Shown in pieces: positions 1-6,165 of a stretch of 6,165 nt of DNA (position 1 is the stretch's first letter; every line of letters starts with the position of its first letter). Both the position numbers and the translations under genes were made by a program. This stretch comes from an uncultured Bacteroidales bacterium (GTDB taxonomy: Bacteria; Bacteroidota; Bacteroidia; Bacteroidales; Muribaculaceae): positions 1 through 6,165 of the forward strand of contig CAMWQZ010000082.1 in the NCBI GenBank assembly GCA_947176515.1, written 5' to 3'. The notes under the pieces were generated by a model. It made no database searches. It saw only the letters and a program-made list of their open reading frames with translations, and was not told the origin of the DNA.

Positions 1-159
1 GTGCATTGGCATTTCAGTCGTGCGATAAAGCATCACAAGTGATACCAAGGTGAGCGCACAGAGGGGATAAGTATAGCCATACAACCCAAAGTGGGTCACG
101 ACTCCGCAACCAATGACTGATGCGGTTGCCAGTGTTATCCAGATAAGCTTCTGAGTCAT
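1..159 (-). CDS. Probable sensor histidine kinase, N-terminal membrane part (partial)
   Basis: The visible part is the first 53 codons, starting MTQKLIWITLATAS, and the frame stays open to the window edge. It holds two hydrophobic segments, about residues 4-23 and 31-46, joined by a very short loop (around HFGLYGYTYP) and followed by RTTEMPMH. This looks like an N-terminal two-helix membrane anchor. No kinase domain (H-box, HATPase) is visible because the gene is cut. The kinase call is inferred from position: the start codon overlaps the response-regulator stop as ATGA, which is typical for a regulator/kinase pair, and Bacteroidota export operons often end this way. If it is a kinase, the lack of a periplasmic sensor domain between the helices suggests sensing within the membrane or in the cytoplasm. 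Another small membrane protein is possible. The reading frame is well supported; the function is moderately supported. Confidence 0.66.
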   Translation of the reverse strand, partial: MTQKLIWITLATASVIGCGVVTHFGLYGYTYPLCALTLVSLVMLYRTTEMPMH

Positions 160-689
160 TTCAGGCCGAATTTTTCCATGCGTCGGTATAGCGACTGTCG
201 GGTTATGCCTAAAAGCTGGGCGGCTGAAGTAAGATTGCCGTCAGACTGCCGCAGAGCTTTTTCGATGGCCTGGCGCTCGGTGTTGTCGAGAGAGTCGACT
301 TTTTCAGAATCCTTGGCTTTCTCGGCAGCCGCGAGAGCTTTGCGTATTTTTGCCATGAAATCGCGGTTTGCCCACGGCTTGGTGACAAAGTCAACAGCGC
401 CATATTTCATACCCTCTACTGCGAGTGGCACCGTCGCCCATGCTGATATAAGTATTATAGGTGTAGTTGGGGCAAGTATTCTGAATTTTCGCAGTATCTC
501 GATGCCTTGCTGACCTGTTGTCGACAAGGTGAGATTCATATCGAGTATCGCCAAATCGACATTGCCGCGCCGCATCGCTGCCACCGCGTCGGCCTCGGTT
601 GCAACGGCTTCATATTCGAAGCCGGCCTGCCGCAACATAAGCCCAATAGAGAGCCTTATCGTCTGGTCATCGTCAACAATCAGTATCAT
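156..689 (-). CDS. Two-component response regulator, receiver plus Fis-type HTH, no AAA+ domain
   Basis: This 177-residue cytoplasmic regulator has a receiver domain at about 1-120. The acidic pocket is D6/D7/D8, the phospho-acceptor aspartate D50 (in ILDMNL), the switch serine S82, aromatic F101 and the invariant lysine K104 in TKPW. A short charged linker (about 121-136) leads to a Fis-type helix-turn-helix at about 138-177, with the usual pattern GNLTSAAQLLGITRQSLYRR. The receiver resembles those of Bacteroidota NtrC-like regulators (a SAWATVPLAVEGM segment followed by DFVTKPW), but the AAA+ sigma-54 activation domain is absent, so the protein has the layout of the RegA/PrrA/ActR group. 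It should bind DNA after phosphorylation by the kinase encoded next, probably controlling this export operon (inference). It starts 9 nt after the TolC stop, and its stop overlaps the next start by 4 nt. No Shine-Dalgarno sequence precedes the ATG. Confidence 0.93.
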   Translation of the reverse strand: MILIVDDDQTIRLSIGLMLRQAGFEYEAVATEADAVAAMRRGNVDLAILDMNLTLSTTGQQGIEILRKFRILAPTTPIILISAWATVPLAVEGMKYGAVDFVTKPWANRDFMAKIRKALAAAEKAKDSEKVDSLDNTERQAIEKALRQSDGNLTSAAQLLGITRQSLYRRMEKFGLK

Positions 690-698
690 GCGGCGAAG

Positions 699-2183
699 TT
701 AATCAAAATTTATGTATTTTTCAAAATCGACGTTGATGTCGCCGCCTGACGCATAGTCGTGTAGAGTCAGCGAGCGAATCTGATACCAATAATTCCAGAA
801 TTTATAAAGTTGGTTGATGTATTCACGACGAGAATTGTCCTTGCTCACGCGTGAGTCATTAAGCTCGAGAGTCGCCAACATACCGATAAGATAAGTTTCG
901 ACGTTGGTGTGGTAGCGTCGCGCGGCAATTTCAGCAGCCCTTATCGAGAGGTCAAGTTGCTGCTGTTGGTTAGTAAAACGCTCGACGAGGATAAAAATAT
1001 TCTGATTAAAATTCATTGTCTCGCGGTTGATGCGGCTTTGGGTCACACGGCGTTTGCTTTCGGCAACTTTAACTTTGCCGCGGCGTTTACCCCAGTCGAC
1101 GAGCGGCAGCGAAACGCCGATCGAGGCAACCTCGTTGGCGCGCAGGCGCTTGTAAGCGCCGTTGATGTCGTTGTCAGTGCCGGTATAGCCGAGTTGGACA
1201 AAGAGCTCTATTTCGCGCAAGTCGCCTTTAGCCTTGGCTACGTCATAGTCAGCTTCAAGCTGGAGGCGGAGCATATTTTTTGCAAACTTATTGTTGGCAA
1301 GAGCATGGTCGAGGGCGTCGCGGAAGTCAATATCTGCGCGAGGCACCTCCTCGGGGATTATCGGGATGATGTCGACATCTTCGCCAAGGTCGAGGAATGT
1401 GCGGAGGCGGAACATGTCAGATTTCAGTTCGCTGAGATTGTCGGTGAGCGCAGATTGGGCGTCGATGACGTTGAGCTCCATCTGCAAGAGGTCGTTCTGG
1501 CTAATCATGCCCATCTCGCGCTTCTCCTGGGCTACGGCGTAGAGACGCTCGGCATTCTCGAGGTTCTGACGTGAGATTTCTACGTTTTCACGGCTCATCA
1601 GCAGGGTGAAATAGTAGTCGACGGTCAGACGCGCAACGTCTTCGGTCGCACTGAGAAAGGCTGCCTTAGCCTCGGCGTAACGGACCGGCTCGATTTTGCG
1701 GTCCCATTTCATAGTATTGACACCAAATAGAGGCTGTGACAGTGAAATCGCTACCGGGATACTCATAAAACGGTTGCCGGTCATGCCGTCATACTGACGG
1801 AGAAAGTCGAGTGACGACGTGACGGACACTTTGCCGCCCGTGAGTGGGATATTCTGACTCAATGACAACTGACCGCTGGCCTGAAGATAGTTGGTTCTCA
1901 CGAAGCTGAAACTGCCGTCCTCGTTCATGTATGAACTGTATTGGCGAGCGTAGGCTGGGAGAGTGGCCTTGAAATTGAGTTCGGGTAACTGCTCAGCCCT
2001 GAAGCTGCGCCACTCCCAATAAGAGCTTTTCAGTTCGTCGAGAGCTTCAGCCGCATCGACACTTCTGACACGAGCCATAGCGATTGCGTCATCGAGACTA
2101 AGCTGCATCTCCCTGCCGCTCTGCGCCGCAGCGCAGAGCGAACACAAAGAGACTATTGTTATTAGAGAAAAAAACTGTTTCAT
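699..2183 (-). CDS. TolC-family outer-membrane efflux channel protein
   Basis: This 494-residue protein has a Sec signal peptide (MKQFFSLITIVSLCSLCAAA, probable cleavage A20/Q21). Two cysteines occur there, but neither sits in a good lipobox, so I do not call it a lipoprotein. The mature part has the two-fold TolC (OEP) layout. Amphipathic helices are followed by a first beta pair at about 100-152, a long coiled coil at about 165-265 with the GMISQNDLLQMELN motif, a second beta pair at about 324-362 ending LPLVDWGKRRGK, and a second coiled coil at about 365-470. The C-terminus (YWYQIRSLTLHDY) is typical of Bacteroidota members. Trimers should form the outer-membrane barrel and periplasmic tunnel through which the ABC exporter upstream discharges. 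Its ATG overlaps the permease B stop (ATGA), which suggests translational coupling. A strong hairpin lies in codons 15-23. Family call is secure; the substrate is unknown. Confidence 0.95.
   Translation of the reverse strand: MKQFFSLITIVSLCSLCAAAQSGREMQLSLDDAIAMARVRSVDAAEALDELKSSYWEWRSFRAEQLPELNFKATLPAYARQYSSYMNEDGSFSFVRTNYLQASGQLSLSQNIPLTGGKVSVTSSLDFLRQYDGMTGNRFMSIPVAISLSQPLFGVNTMKWDRKIEPVRYAEAKAAFLSATEDVARLTVDYYFTLLMSRENVEISRQNLENAERLYAVAQEKREMGMISQNDLLQMELNVIDAQSALTDNLSELKSDMFRLRTFLDLGEDVDIIPIIPEEVPRADIDFRDALDHALANNKFAKNMLRLQLEADYDVAKAKGDLREIELFVQLGYTGTDNDINGAYKRLRANEVASIGVSLPLVDWGKRRGKVKVAESKRRVTQSRINRETMNFNQNIFILVERFTNQQQQLDLSIRAAEIAARRYHTNVETYLIGMLATLELNDSRVSKDNSRREYINQLYKFWNYWYQIRSLTLHDYASGGDINVDFEKYINFD
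2117..2140 (-). other. Perfect 10-bp GC-rich mRNA hairpin with UGCG loop in the tolC signal-peptide codons
   Basis: On the minus (mRNA) strand the arm CGCTCTGCGC is followed by the loop TGCG and the exactly complementary arm GCGCAGAGCG. The loop fits the UNCG tetraloop class and is closed by a C-G pair, the most stable arrangement for that class. It covers nt 44-67 of the TolC gene, codons 15-23, at the AAA/Q cleavage site. No T-run follows on either strand, so it is not an intrinsic terminator. The structure is read directly from the sequence; any role in slowing ribosomes or in mRNA processing is inference. Confidence 0.7.
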
Positions 2184-3406
2184 TGGTCTTTAAGAGCTTC
2201 AGCAGGATTGGTTTTCATTGCTTTGAAGGCAGGGAAAGCGATACCGGCTATTATCATAAGGGCGAGAGCAATCAGCGTTACCGGCAGCATGGACCATACC
2301 AGCCATGATGGGGTTGCAAGCCTCTCATCAAGATTGAATTGAGGCAGAACCGTAGCTATGATAAGAGCCATCACCGGAGCGCATATCAGGAGCAGCATTA
2401 ATCCTTCAGCTAAGAAGCGGCAGAGGATATTGCGGTCAGTTGCACCGTTGACTTTGCGCAGGGCAATCTCTGGGATGCGTTGCTGGGTGCGATACCAGAA
2501 CGATCCGAGGATGCCGAGGAATACGGCTATCATAAGGAACAGCGTGCAGGCACTAAGATTGCGCATCATCGTGGTGAACTGGCGATGGGCCTCCTCCTTG
2601 CGATTTTCGATGCTAACAAGGTCTGACACATAGACGTTGCCAAATTCGAGGTAAGATTCGTCGAGGGATTCAAGAAACTCATTGGCTTTGCCCGGAGTGA
2701 CTCTTACAGCAATTTCATAGGGAAACTCACCATGAGGGATATTCATAACCAAGACACCACCATACATAGGTTCGTAGTCCACGCGACGGAAGCCGTTGAT
2801 AACGCCACCGATGGTGTAGACATTAGCAGAGTCATTGCCGAAATAAGCTTCATGTTGTGCCCATTTTTCAGCTTTGAAATCTTCGTAGGCATCAATGGTA
2901 GATATGAGAAGCTTGCCTTCTTCGACTGTTTTTGCAAGTTCCTCGGGACTCTCACCGTTTAGGCCGGTAATGCGCAGGGTTTTTACCATGCCCGGATCCA
3001 TGGTCCTGTGATTGGCGTAGTAAGTGACGGTTGAATCTTGGTCAATAAGAGATAGCATAGTGCCACTGTAATTATAATTATATGGTATAGCGTTACGACC
3101 GGTACCGACTGATTCGACATAAGGATTGCTGCTAAGATTGGCCTTGAGCATCTCGAGGTCGGTATAGTAGTCGTGAAGACTGTCGGTATATTGTTTGAAC
3201 GATGTAGATGATTTTTGTACCCAACCTATGCGACCGACATACACATCAGTAAAATCAATGCCTTTTGGCGGCCTATGGATATAGGCGAACGTAGCGAACA
3301 GGCCGAATATGACATAGAGCACAACACCTACGATTATCAGTTCGACTGACATCCAAACATTGCTGCGCCACTCGTTGCGCATCTGTGATATAAGTTTGCG
3401 TTTCAT
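2180..3406 (-). CDS. ABC exporter permease B, FtsX family
   Basis: This 408-residue inner-membrane protein has one N-terminal transmembrane helix (about 20-42), a large periplasmic domain (about 43-282) and three C-terminal helices (about 283-303, 330-353, 367-392), the topology of MacB/FtsX permeases. The cytoplasmic segment after helix 2 (RIPEIALRKVNGATDRNI, 310-327) and the end (FPAFKAMKTNPAEALK) are FtsX-family signatures and probably contact the ATPase. The periplasmic part is a poor match to the standard MacB pattern and has a Tyr/Asn-rich patch (YNYNYSG, 109-115). I chose the ATG at 3404-3406 (MKRKLISQMRNEW). The frame is open further upstream to 3478, but that would overlap permease A by 65 nt and add a polar arm not expected in the family. 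It begins 7 nt after permease A, and its stop overlaps the TolC start. It probably forms a heterodimer with permease A. Confidence 0.92.
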   Translation of the reverse strand: MKRKLISQMRNEWRSNVWMSVELIIVGVVLYVIFGLFATFAYIHRPPKGIDFTDVYVGRIGWVQKSSTSFKQYTDSLHDYYTDLEMLKANLSSNPYVESVGTGRNAIPYNYNYSGTMLSLIDQDSTVTYYANHRTMDPGMVKTLRITGLNGESPEELAKTVEEGKLLISTIDAYEDFKAEKWAQHEAYFGNDSANVYTIGGVINGFRRVDYEPMYGGVLVMNIPHGEFPYEIAVRVTPGKANEFLESLDESYLEFGNVYVSDLVSIENRKEEAHRQFTTMMRNLSACTLFLMIAVFLGILGSFWYRTQQRIPEIALRKVNGATDRNILCRFLAEGLMLLLICAPVMALIIATVLPQFNLDERLATPSWLVWSMLPVTLIALALMIIAGIAFPAFKAMKTNPAEALKDQ

Positions 3407-3413
3407 TGTTTTC

Positions 3414-4664
3414 TTATTTGGTGTTGATAGCTTCCACAGGGTTAAGACGGCTTGCCTGCCATGCCGGCACGGCCGCACTGATGATGTTGAGTATGAAACA
3501 TGCGCCTAAAGCGAATGCAAATGTCTGAAATCTTATCAGCATTGACAGCGAGGGTCGAACGCTTGCAGTGCCGAAATCGCTGAATAATCCGCCATAGTAT
3601 GATGCGAAGATGACTGCCGAAACAAGTCCGATTACGCCTCCGATAAGGGTTATGATAAAGCTTTCAGAGAGGATGTCTTTAATAATCCGCTTGCGTGTGC
3701 ATCCGAATGCCCGTCGAATGCCTATTTCGTTGACGCGACGACGCAGACGGCTGTGGAGCATGCTGCTGAGGTTGATTGCAGGCACTATAAGCAGGATTGC
3801 GTATATAACATAACGGGTGTATCTGCCAGAGTCGGGGTCAGGGGTAATGTTAGAGCCACCGACACCGCTCGCTATAGTTTCCTGGTCATAAGGGGCTTCG
3901 TGATAGACTGTTTGGCGGCCATCAGCAGCGAGTTCGCCATCTACGACTGCGTAGCGGCCTTTGACCTGATTTCGTATATGCTCGAAGTCCACCCCCGGTT
4001 TTACCAGCATGGCAACTCCTATGTCTCCGAAAATCTCGCTCCAAGACTCTGAAGTTATTGGCGCAAAGACCTCGCCATAGGCCATTGTTGCAAATTTCGA
4101 TACATCGGCTACAATGCCAATTACTTCAAAATCGTTGTGATCGAGCATGAAGTGTTGACCGATGGCATTTTCGTCACCGAATAATTTGCGCGCCGTCTTC
4201 TCGGTGATGACTGCGAGCTTGCGGCCGGCTGCAACCTCGGCCGCATCGTAGTAACGCCCTTCGAGCAGGTTGAATTCATAGACACGCCAGAAGCCGTCAT
4301 CTGTCTTATGGAGGTCGACTGTATATGGTTTACCGGTTGTCCCCTTAGCATCAGTCGGAGTTAGCCATTCAGAGTTATAGCTGATATCTTCTATGCCATC
4401 GAGGTCTCCGTATAGCTGCTTTGCAAGGTTGTAACTCAAGGCGCTTGAACCCGTTTCATTTCCATCGCCCTCTATGTGAATGTGCAAACCATAAAGCATG
4501 CGGTCGCGCTTGGTTTCGGGAGCATACGACAGTATGCTAATCTGCTGCATCATCACCACAATCATAATCAGAAAAATTGAGAGCGCGGTGCCGATTATTG
4601 TCACCCATCCTATGACAGGCTGAGTGCGCAGGTCATAGATAATCTGTAAAATCTTGTTTTTCAT
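3414..4664 (-). CDS. ABC exporter permease A, MacB/FtsX family
   Basis: This 416-residue inner-membrane permease has transmembrane helix 1 at about 18-40, a periplasmic MacB-like domain at about 41-282, and helices at about 283-303, 333-357 and 376-399. The periplasmic domain carries the usual MacB pattern: EGRYYD (135-140), then AVITEKTARKLFGDENAIGQ (151-170), then FEVIGIVADV (179-188). The coupling segment RRRVNEIGIRRAFGCTRKRI (308-327) and the C-terminal PAWQASRLNPVEAI are classic FtsX features. E313 falls at the same residue number as E313 of permease B, so the two align well in the FtsX core despite different periplasmic domains. Permeases of this class transmit ATPase movement to the periplasm, pushing substrate through adaptor and channel (family knowledge). 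The gene starts 12 nt after the ATPase stop, with no Shine-Dalgarno sequence. Confidence 0.95.
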   Translation of the reverse strand: MKNKILQIIYDLRTQPVIGWVTIIGTALSIFLIMIVVMMQQISILSYAPETKRDRMLYGLHIHIEGDGNETGSSALSYNLAKQLYGDLDGIEDISYNSEWLTPTDAKGTTGKPYTVDLHKTDDGFWRVYEFNLLEGRYYDAAEVAAGRKLAVITEKTARKLFGDENAIGQHFMLDHNDFEVIGIVADVSKFATMAYGEVFAPITSESWSEIFGDIGVAMLVKPGVDFEHIRNQVKGRYAVVDGELAADGRQTVYHEAPYDQETIASGVGGSNITPDPDSGRYTRYVIYAILLIVPAINLSSMLHSRLRRRVNEIGIRRAFGCTRKRIIKDILSESFIITLIGGVIGLVSAVIFASYYGGLFSDFGTASVRPSLSMLIRFQTFAFALGACFILNIISAAVPAWQASRLNPVEAINTK

Positions 4665-4676
4665 AACCGCAGCATG

Positions 4677-5351
4677 TCAAGAGATTATACGTCCATCGAA
4701 GAAACGCACTATGCGGTCAGTCTGCTGCGCCTGCGCCTCGTTGTGAGTCACCATCACGATTGTAATGCCGTCTTTGCGGTTAAGGTCATGGAGCAAATCC
4801 ATAACTTCGGCTCCCATCGTAGAGTCAAGGTTGCCGGTCGGTTCGTCGGCAAGAATGATTGAGGGCTGTCCGACGATTGCACGGGCGATAGCTACGCGCT
4901 GACATTGTCCGCCGCTGAGCTGCGATGGCAGATGGCGTTTACGATGAGTCATCTCCAAGCGTTCGAGCACTTCGTCAACGCGGCGTCGGCGCTCGGCCGC
5001 ACCTATGCCCGAACGATAGGTGAGAGGCAGCTCGATGTTGGCGGCAACGTTGAGCGACGGTATAAGATGGAAACTCTGAAATACGAAGCCGATGTTGGCG
5101 TTGCGGAAGTGCGACAAGGCTGTGTCGCCGAGCAGGCTACAGTCTGTGTCGAGAAGCTTGACGGTGCCTTTGGTCGGTTTGTCAAGGAGACCTATGATGT
5201 TAAGAAGGGTTGATTTACCGCAGCCTGACGGGCCCATGACGCTGACAAATTCGCCTTTGTCGACGGTGAGATTGATGTTTTCGAGTGCGGTAGTCTCGAT
5301 TTCTTTTGTACGGTAGACCTTTTCAATACCGTTTAGTTCGATTAATGCCAT
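4677..5351 (-). CDS. ABC transporter ATP-binding protein, MacB/LolD type
   Basis: This is a complete 224-residue nucleotide-binding subunit of normal length. Visible motifs are Walker A GPSGCGKST (40-48), the Q-loop Q92 in FVFQSFHLIP, the signature LSGGQ (145-149), Walker B IILADE (165-170) with catalytic E170, the D-loop NLDS, and the switch histidine H203 in MVTHNEAQA. The FQSFHLIPSLNVAANIELPL stretch and LADEPTGNLDS are typical of the LolD/MacB/FtsE group that drives FtsX-type permeases. The residue after the signature is cysteine (C150, GGQCQR) where glutamine or lysine is more usual; this is a mild oddity and should not impair activity. The protein is cytoplasmic and probably binds both permeases encoded downstream. 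It starts 19 nt after the adaptor stop behind an A/T-rich leader. Lipoprotein release (LolD proper) is less likely, because the operon also carries an adaptor and a TolC-like channel. Confidence 0.97.
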   Translation of the reverse strand: MALIELNGIEKVYRTKEIETTALENINLTVDKGEFVSVMGPSGCGKSTLLNIIGLLDKPTKGTVKLLDTDCSLLGDTALSHFRNANIGFVFQSFHLIPSLNVAANIELPLTYRSGIGAAERRRRVDEVLERLEMTHRKRHLPSQLSGGQCQRVAIARAIVGQPSIILADEPTGNLDSTMGAEVMDLLHDLNRKDGITIVMVTHNEAQAQQTDRIVRFFDGRIIS

Positions 5352-5370
5352 GATTGAGATTATTAAAGGG

Positions 5371-6165
5371 TTATTTGAGTTTCAGTTTTGAAAATTTTTC
5401 GAAATCGGCCATGTTGGTGGTCACGACTTTTTCGCCGGGCGCGAGACCGCTGATGACTTCCACCCACTGGCGGTTGCTGTCGCCGAGCTTGACTTCGCGT
5501 CGCTTAAGCGATGAGGAGCCGTCAGCAACAAAAAGATTATATGTGCCCGGGCCGGTGTAAAAGCTGCCAGAGGGAATGCGCATCACGTCGTCCTTGAAGC
5601 CGTAAGACACATAAAGCTGCACACGCACACCGGGGCGCAGACGAGCATTGGATGCGTCGGCAAGAGTAACTGTAAACGGTACGGCGCCGGACGTAGACTG
5701 AGGCTCTACATTGGCCACAGTGCCCTGGAGCTCCACGTTGCCTATTTTCACCATAACGTCAGCGCCAGGACGCACCTTATAGCTGCTTCCCTCGGGGACG
5801 TCGGCAGAAACTTTAAAGTTACTGAGGTCTCCGACCACGGCAACTTTTTCACCGGCTGCAACCGTGCTGCCTATGCTATTGCTCAGATATGTTATGATGC
5901 CGTCGTGAGGAGCAGGGATGCGTCCTTGCGAAAGAGTGTATTCCATCATTTCAAGGTCGCGCTGGCTATTGCCGAGTTCGAGGGCAGCAGCGCTTTCAAG
6001 AGAGGCAAGGCGTTCGCGTTCATTAATAAGTTTCTTTTTGAGGCCTTTAAGTTCAAGCTGGCCCGTAGCATAAGCTGTCTCAGCCTGACGCACGCGGTCG
6101 CCTGTACCCGAACCATGACTGTCGAGACGGCGTTCGTTATCGACTGTTATTGCCAGTCGGTTTAC
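5371..6165 (-). CDS. Periplasmic adaptor (HlyD/MacA/RND-type membrane fusion protein), N-terminus missing
   Basis: The frame is open from the window edge (VNRLAITVDNERRLD...) to a TAA stop, giving 264 codons of what is usually a protein of about 400 residues. The signal or membrane anchor and the first lipoyl half lie outside. In visible numbering, a charged helical hairpin arm covers about 24-78 (KGLKKKLINERERL). The second lipoyl half is at about 81-115, starting GRIPAPHDGIITYL. A beta-barrel follows at about 115-190 (RPGADVMVKIGNVELQGTV), then a membrane-proximal domain ending GLAPGEKVVTTNMADF. A GTG at 6091-6093 lies inside the frame and is not the start, since the homologous region extends upstream. 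The adaptor should bridge the inner-membrane permeases and the TolC-like channel. It is the first visible gene of the operon, and the promoter is probably upstream of it. Confidence 0.93.
   Translation of the reverse strand, partial: VNRLAITVDNERRLDSHGSGTGDRVRQAETAYATGQLELKGLKKKLINERERLASLESAAALELGNSQRDLEMMEYTLSQGRIPAPHDGIITYLSNSIGSTVAAGEKVAVVGDLSNFKVSADVPEGSSYKVRPGADVMVKIGNVELQGTVANVEPQSTSGAVPFTVTLADASNARLRPGVRVQLYVSYGFKDDVMRIPSGSFYTGPGTYNLFVADGSSSLKRREVKLGDSNRQWVEVISGLAPGEKVVTTNMADFEKFSKLKLK

Noticed and set aside
909..1574. Long open frame of 221 codons on the plus strand, opposite the TolC gene
   Set aside because: It lies fully inside a well-supported TolC-family gene, shows no recognisable domain or leader, and is the kind of antisense frame that codon bias produces. 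The other plus-strand frames in the window were set aside for the same reason.
2117..2140. Hairpin in tolC read as an intrinsic terminator
   Set aside because: No T-run follows the stem on either strand, and the gene continues in frame through it.
2120..2183. Lipoprotein signal in the TolC-like protein (C14 or C17)
   Set aside because: The residue before each cysteine is leucine, which does not fit a lipobox, and a good signal peptidase I site (AAA/Q) follows.
2985..3004. Inverted repeat ACCATG / CATGGT with an 8-nt spacer in permease B
   Set aside because: The 6-bp arms are within chance expectation and lie in the middle of a coding region with no sign of a site.
3407..3478. Upstream in-frame start for permease B (24 extra residues, MRPCRHGRQ...)
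   Set aside because: It would overlap the end of permease A by 65 nt and add a polar stretch not expected before the first helix. The ATG at 3404-3406 gives a normal FtsX N-terminus and a 7-nt gap.
5500..5511. Perfect 12-bp palindrome TCGCTTAAGCGA inside the adaptor gene
   Set aside because: A palindrome of this size is expected about once or twice by chance in 6 kb, it encodes ordinary residues (SSLKRR region), and it is far from any start.
6091..6093. GTG as a possible start of the adaptor gene
   Set aside because: The same frame continues open to the window edge, and the protein would lack its export signal and first lipoyl half. It is an internal valine codon.

Overview
The window suggests a Gram-negative bacterium of the phylum Bacteroidota. 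The most likely placement is an order Bacteroidales gut-type lineage of about 50% GC, such as Muribaculaceae, but that is inference. The evidence is an export operon of the kind common in this phylum (adaptor, ATPase, two FtsX-type permeases, TolC-like channel, response regulator, kinase). None of the six visible start codons has an AGGAGG-like Shine-Dalgarno sequence; the leaders are A/T-rich or featureless, as is usual in Bacteroidota.

All genes lie on the minus strand and are read from high to low coordinates. They are: a periplasmic adaptor (5371-6165, N-terminus outside the window), an ABC ATPase (4677-5351), FtsX/MacB-type permease A (3414-4664), FtsX-type permease B (2180-3406), a TolC-family outer-membrane channel (699-2183), a response regulator with a Fis-type DNA-binding domain (156-689), and the N-terminal membrane part of a probable histidine kinase (1-159, cut by the window edge). 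Gaps between genes are 7 to 19 nt. Two junctions (permease B/TolC and regulator/kinase) are 4-nt ATGA overlaps. The layout fits one transcript whose promoter lies beyond position 6165. No stretch over 300 bases lacks a gene, and I see no RNA genes, mobile elements, CRISPR arrays, attachment sites or terminators.

Together the first five genes encode a complete tripartite efflux or secretion machine of MacAB-TolC type. The ATPase drives a probable heterodimer of two different four-helix permeases, the adaptor links this to the channel, and the channel opens through the outer membrane. The substrate cannot be read from the sequence. The last two genes are a two-component system that probably controls the operon in response to the transported substrate or envelope stress.

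The architecture is a known Bacteroidota type, so I do not claim a new system. The points most worth a second look are a perfect 10-bp hairpin with a UNCG-class tetraloop in the mRNA at the TolC signal-peptide cleavage codons, a response regulator that has the NtrC-like receiver and Fis helix-turn-helix but no AAA+ sigma-54 module, and a kinase whose two membrane helices are joined by only a few residues, as in intramembrane-sensing kinases that partner with ABC transporters.
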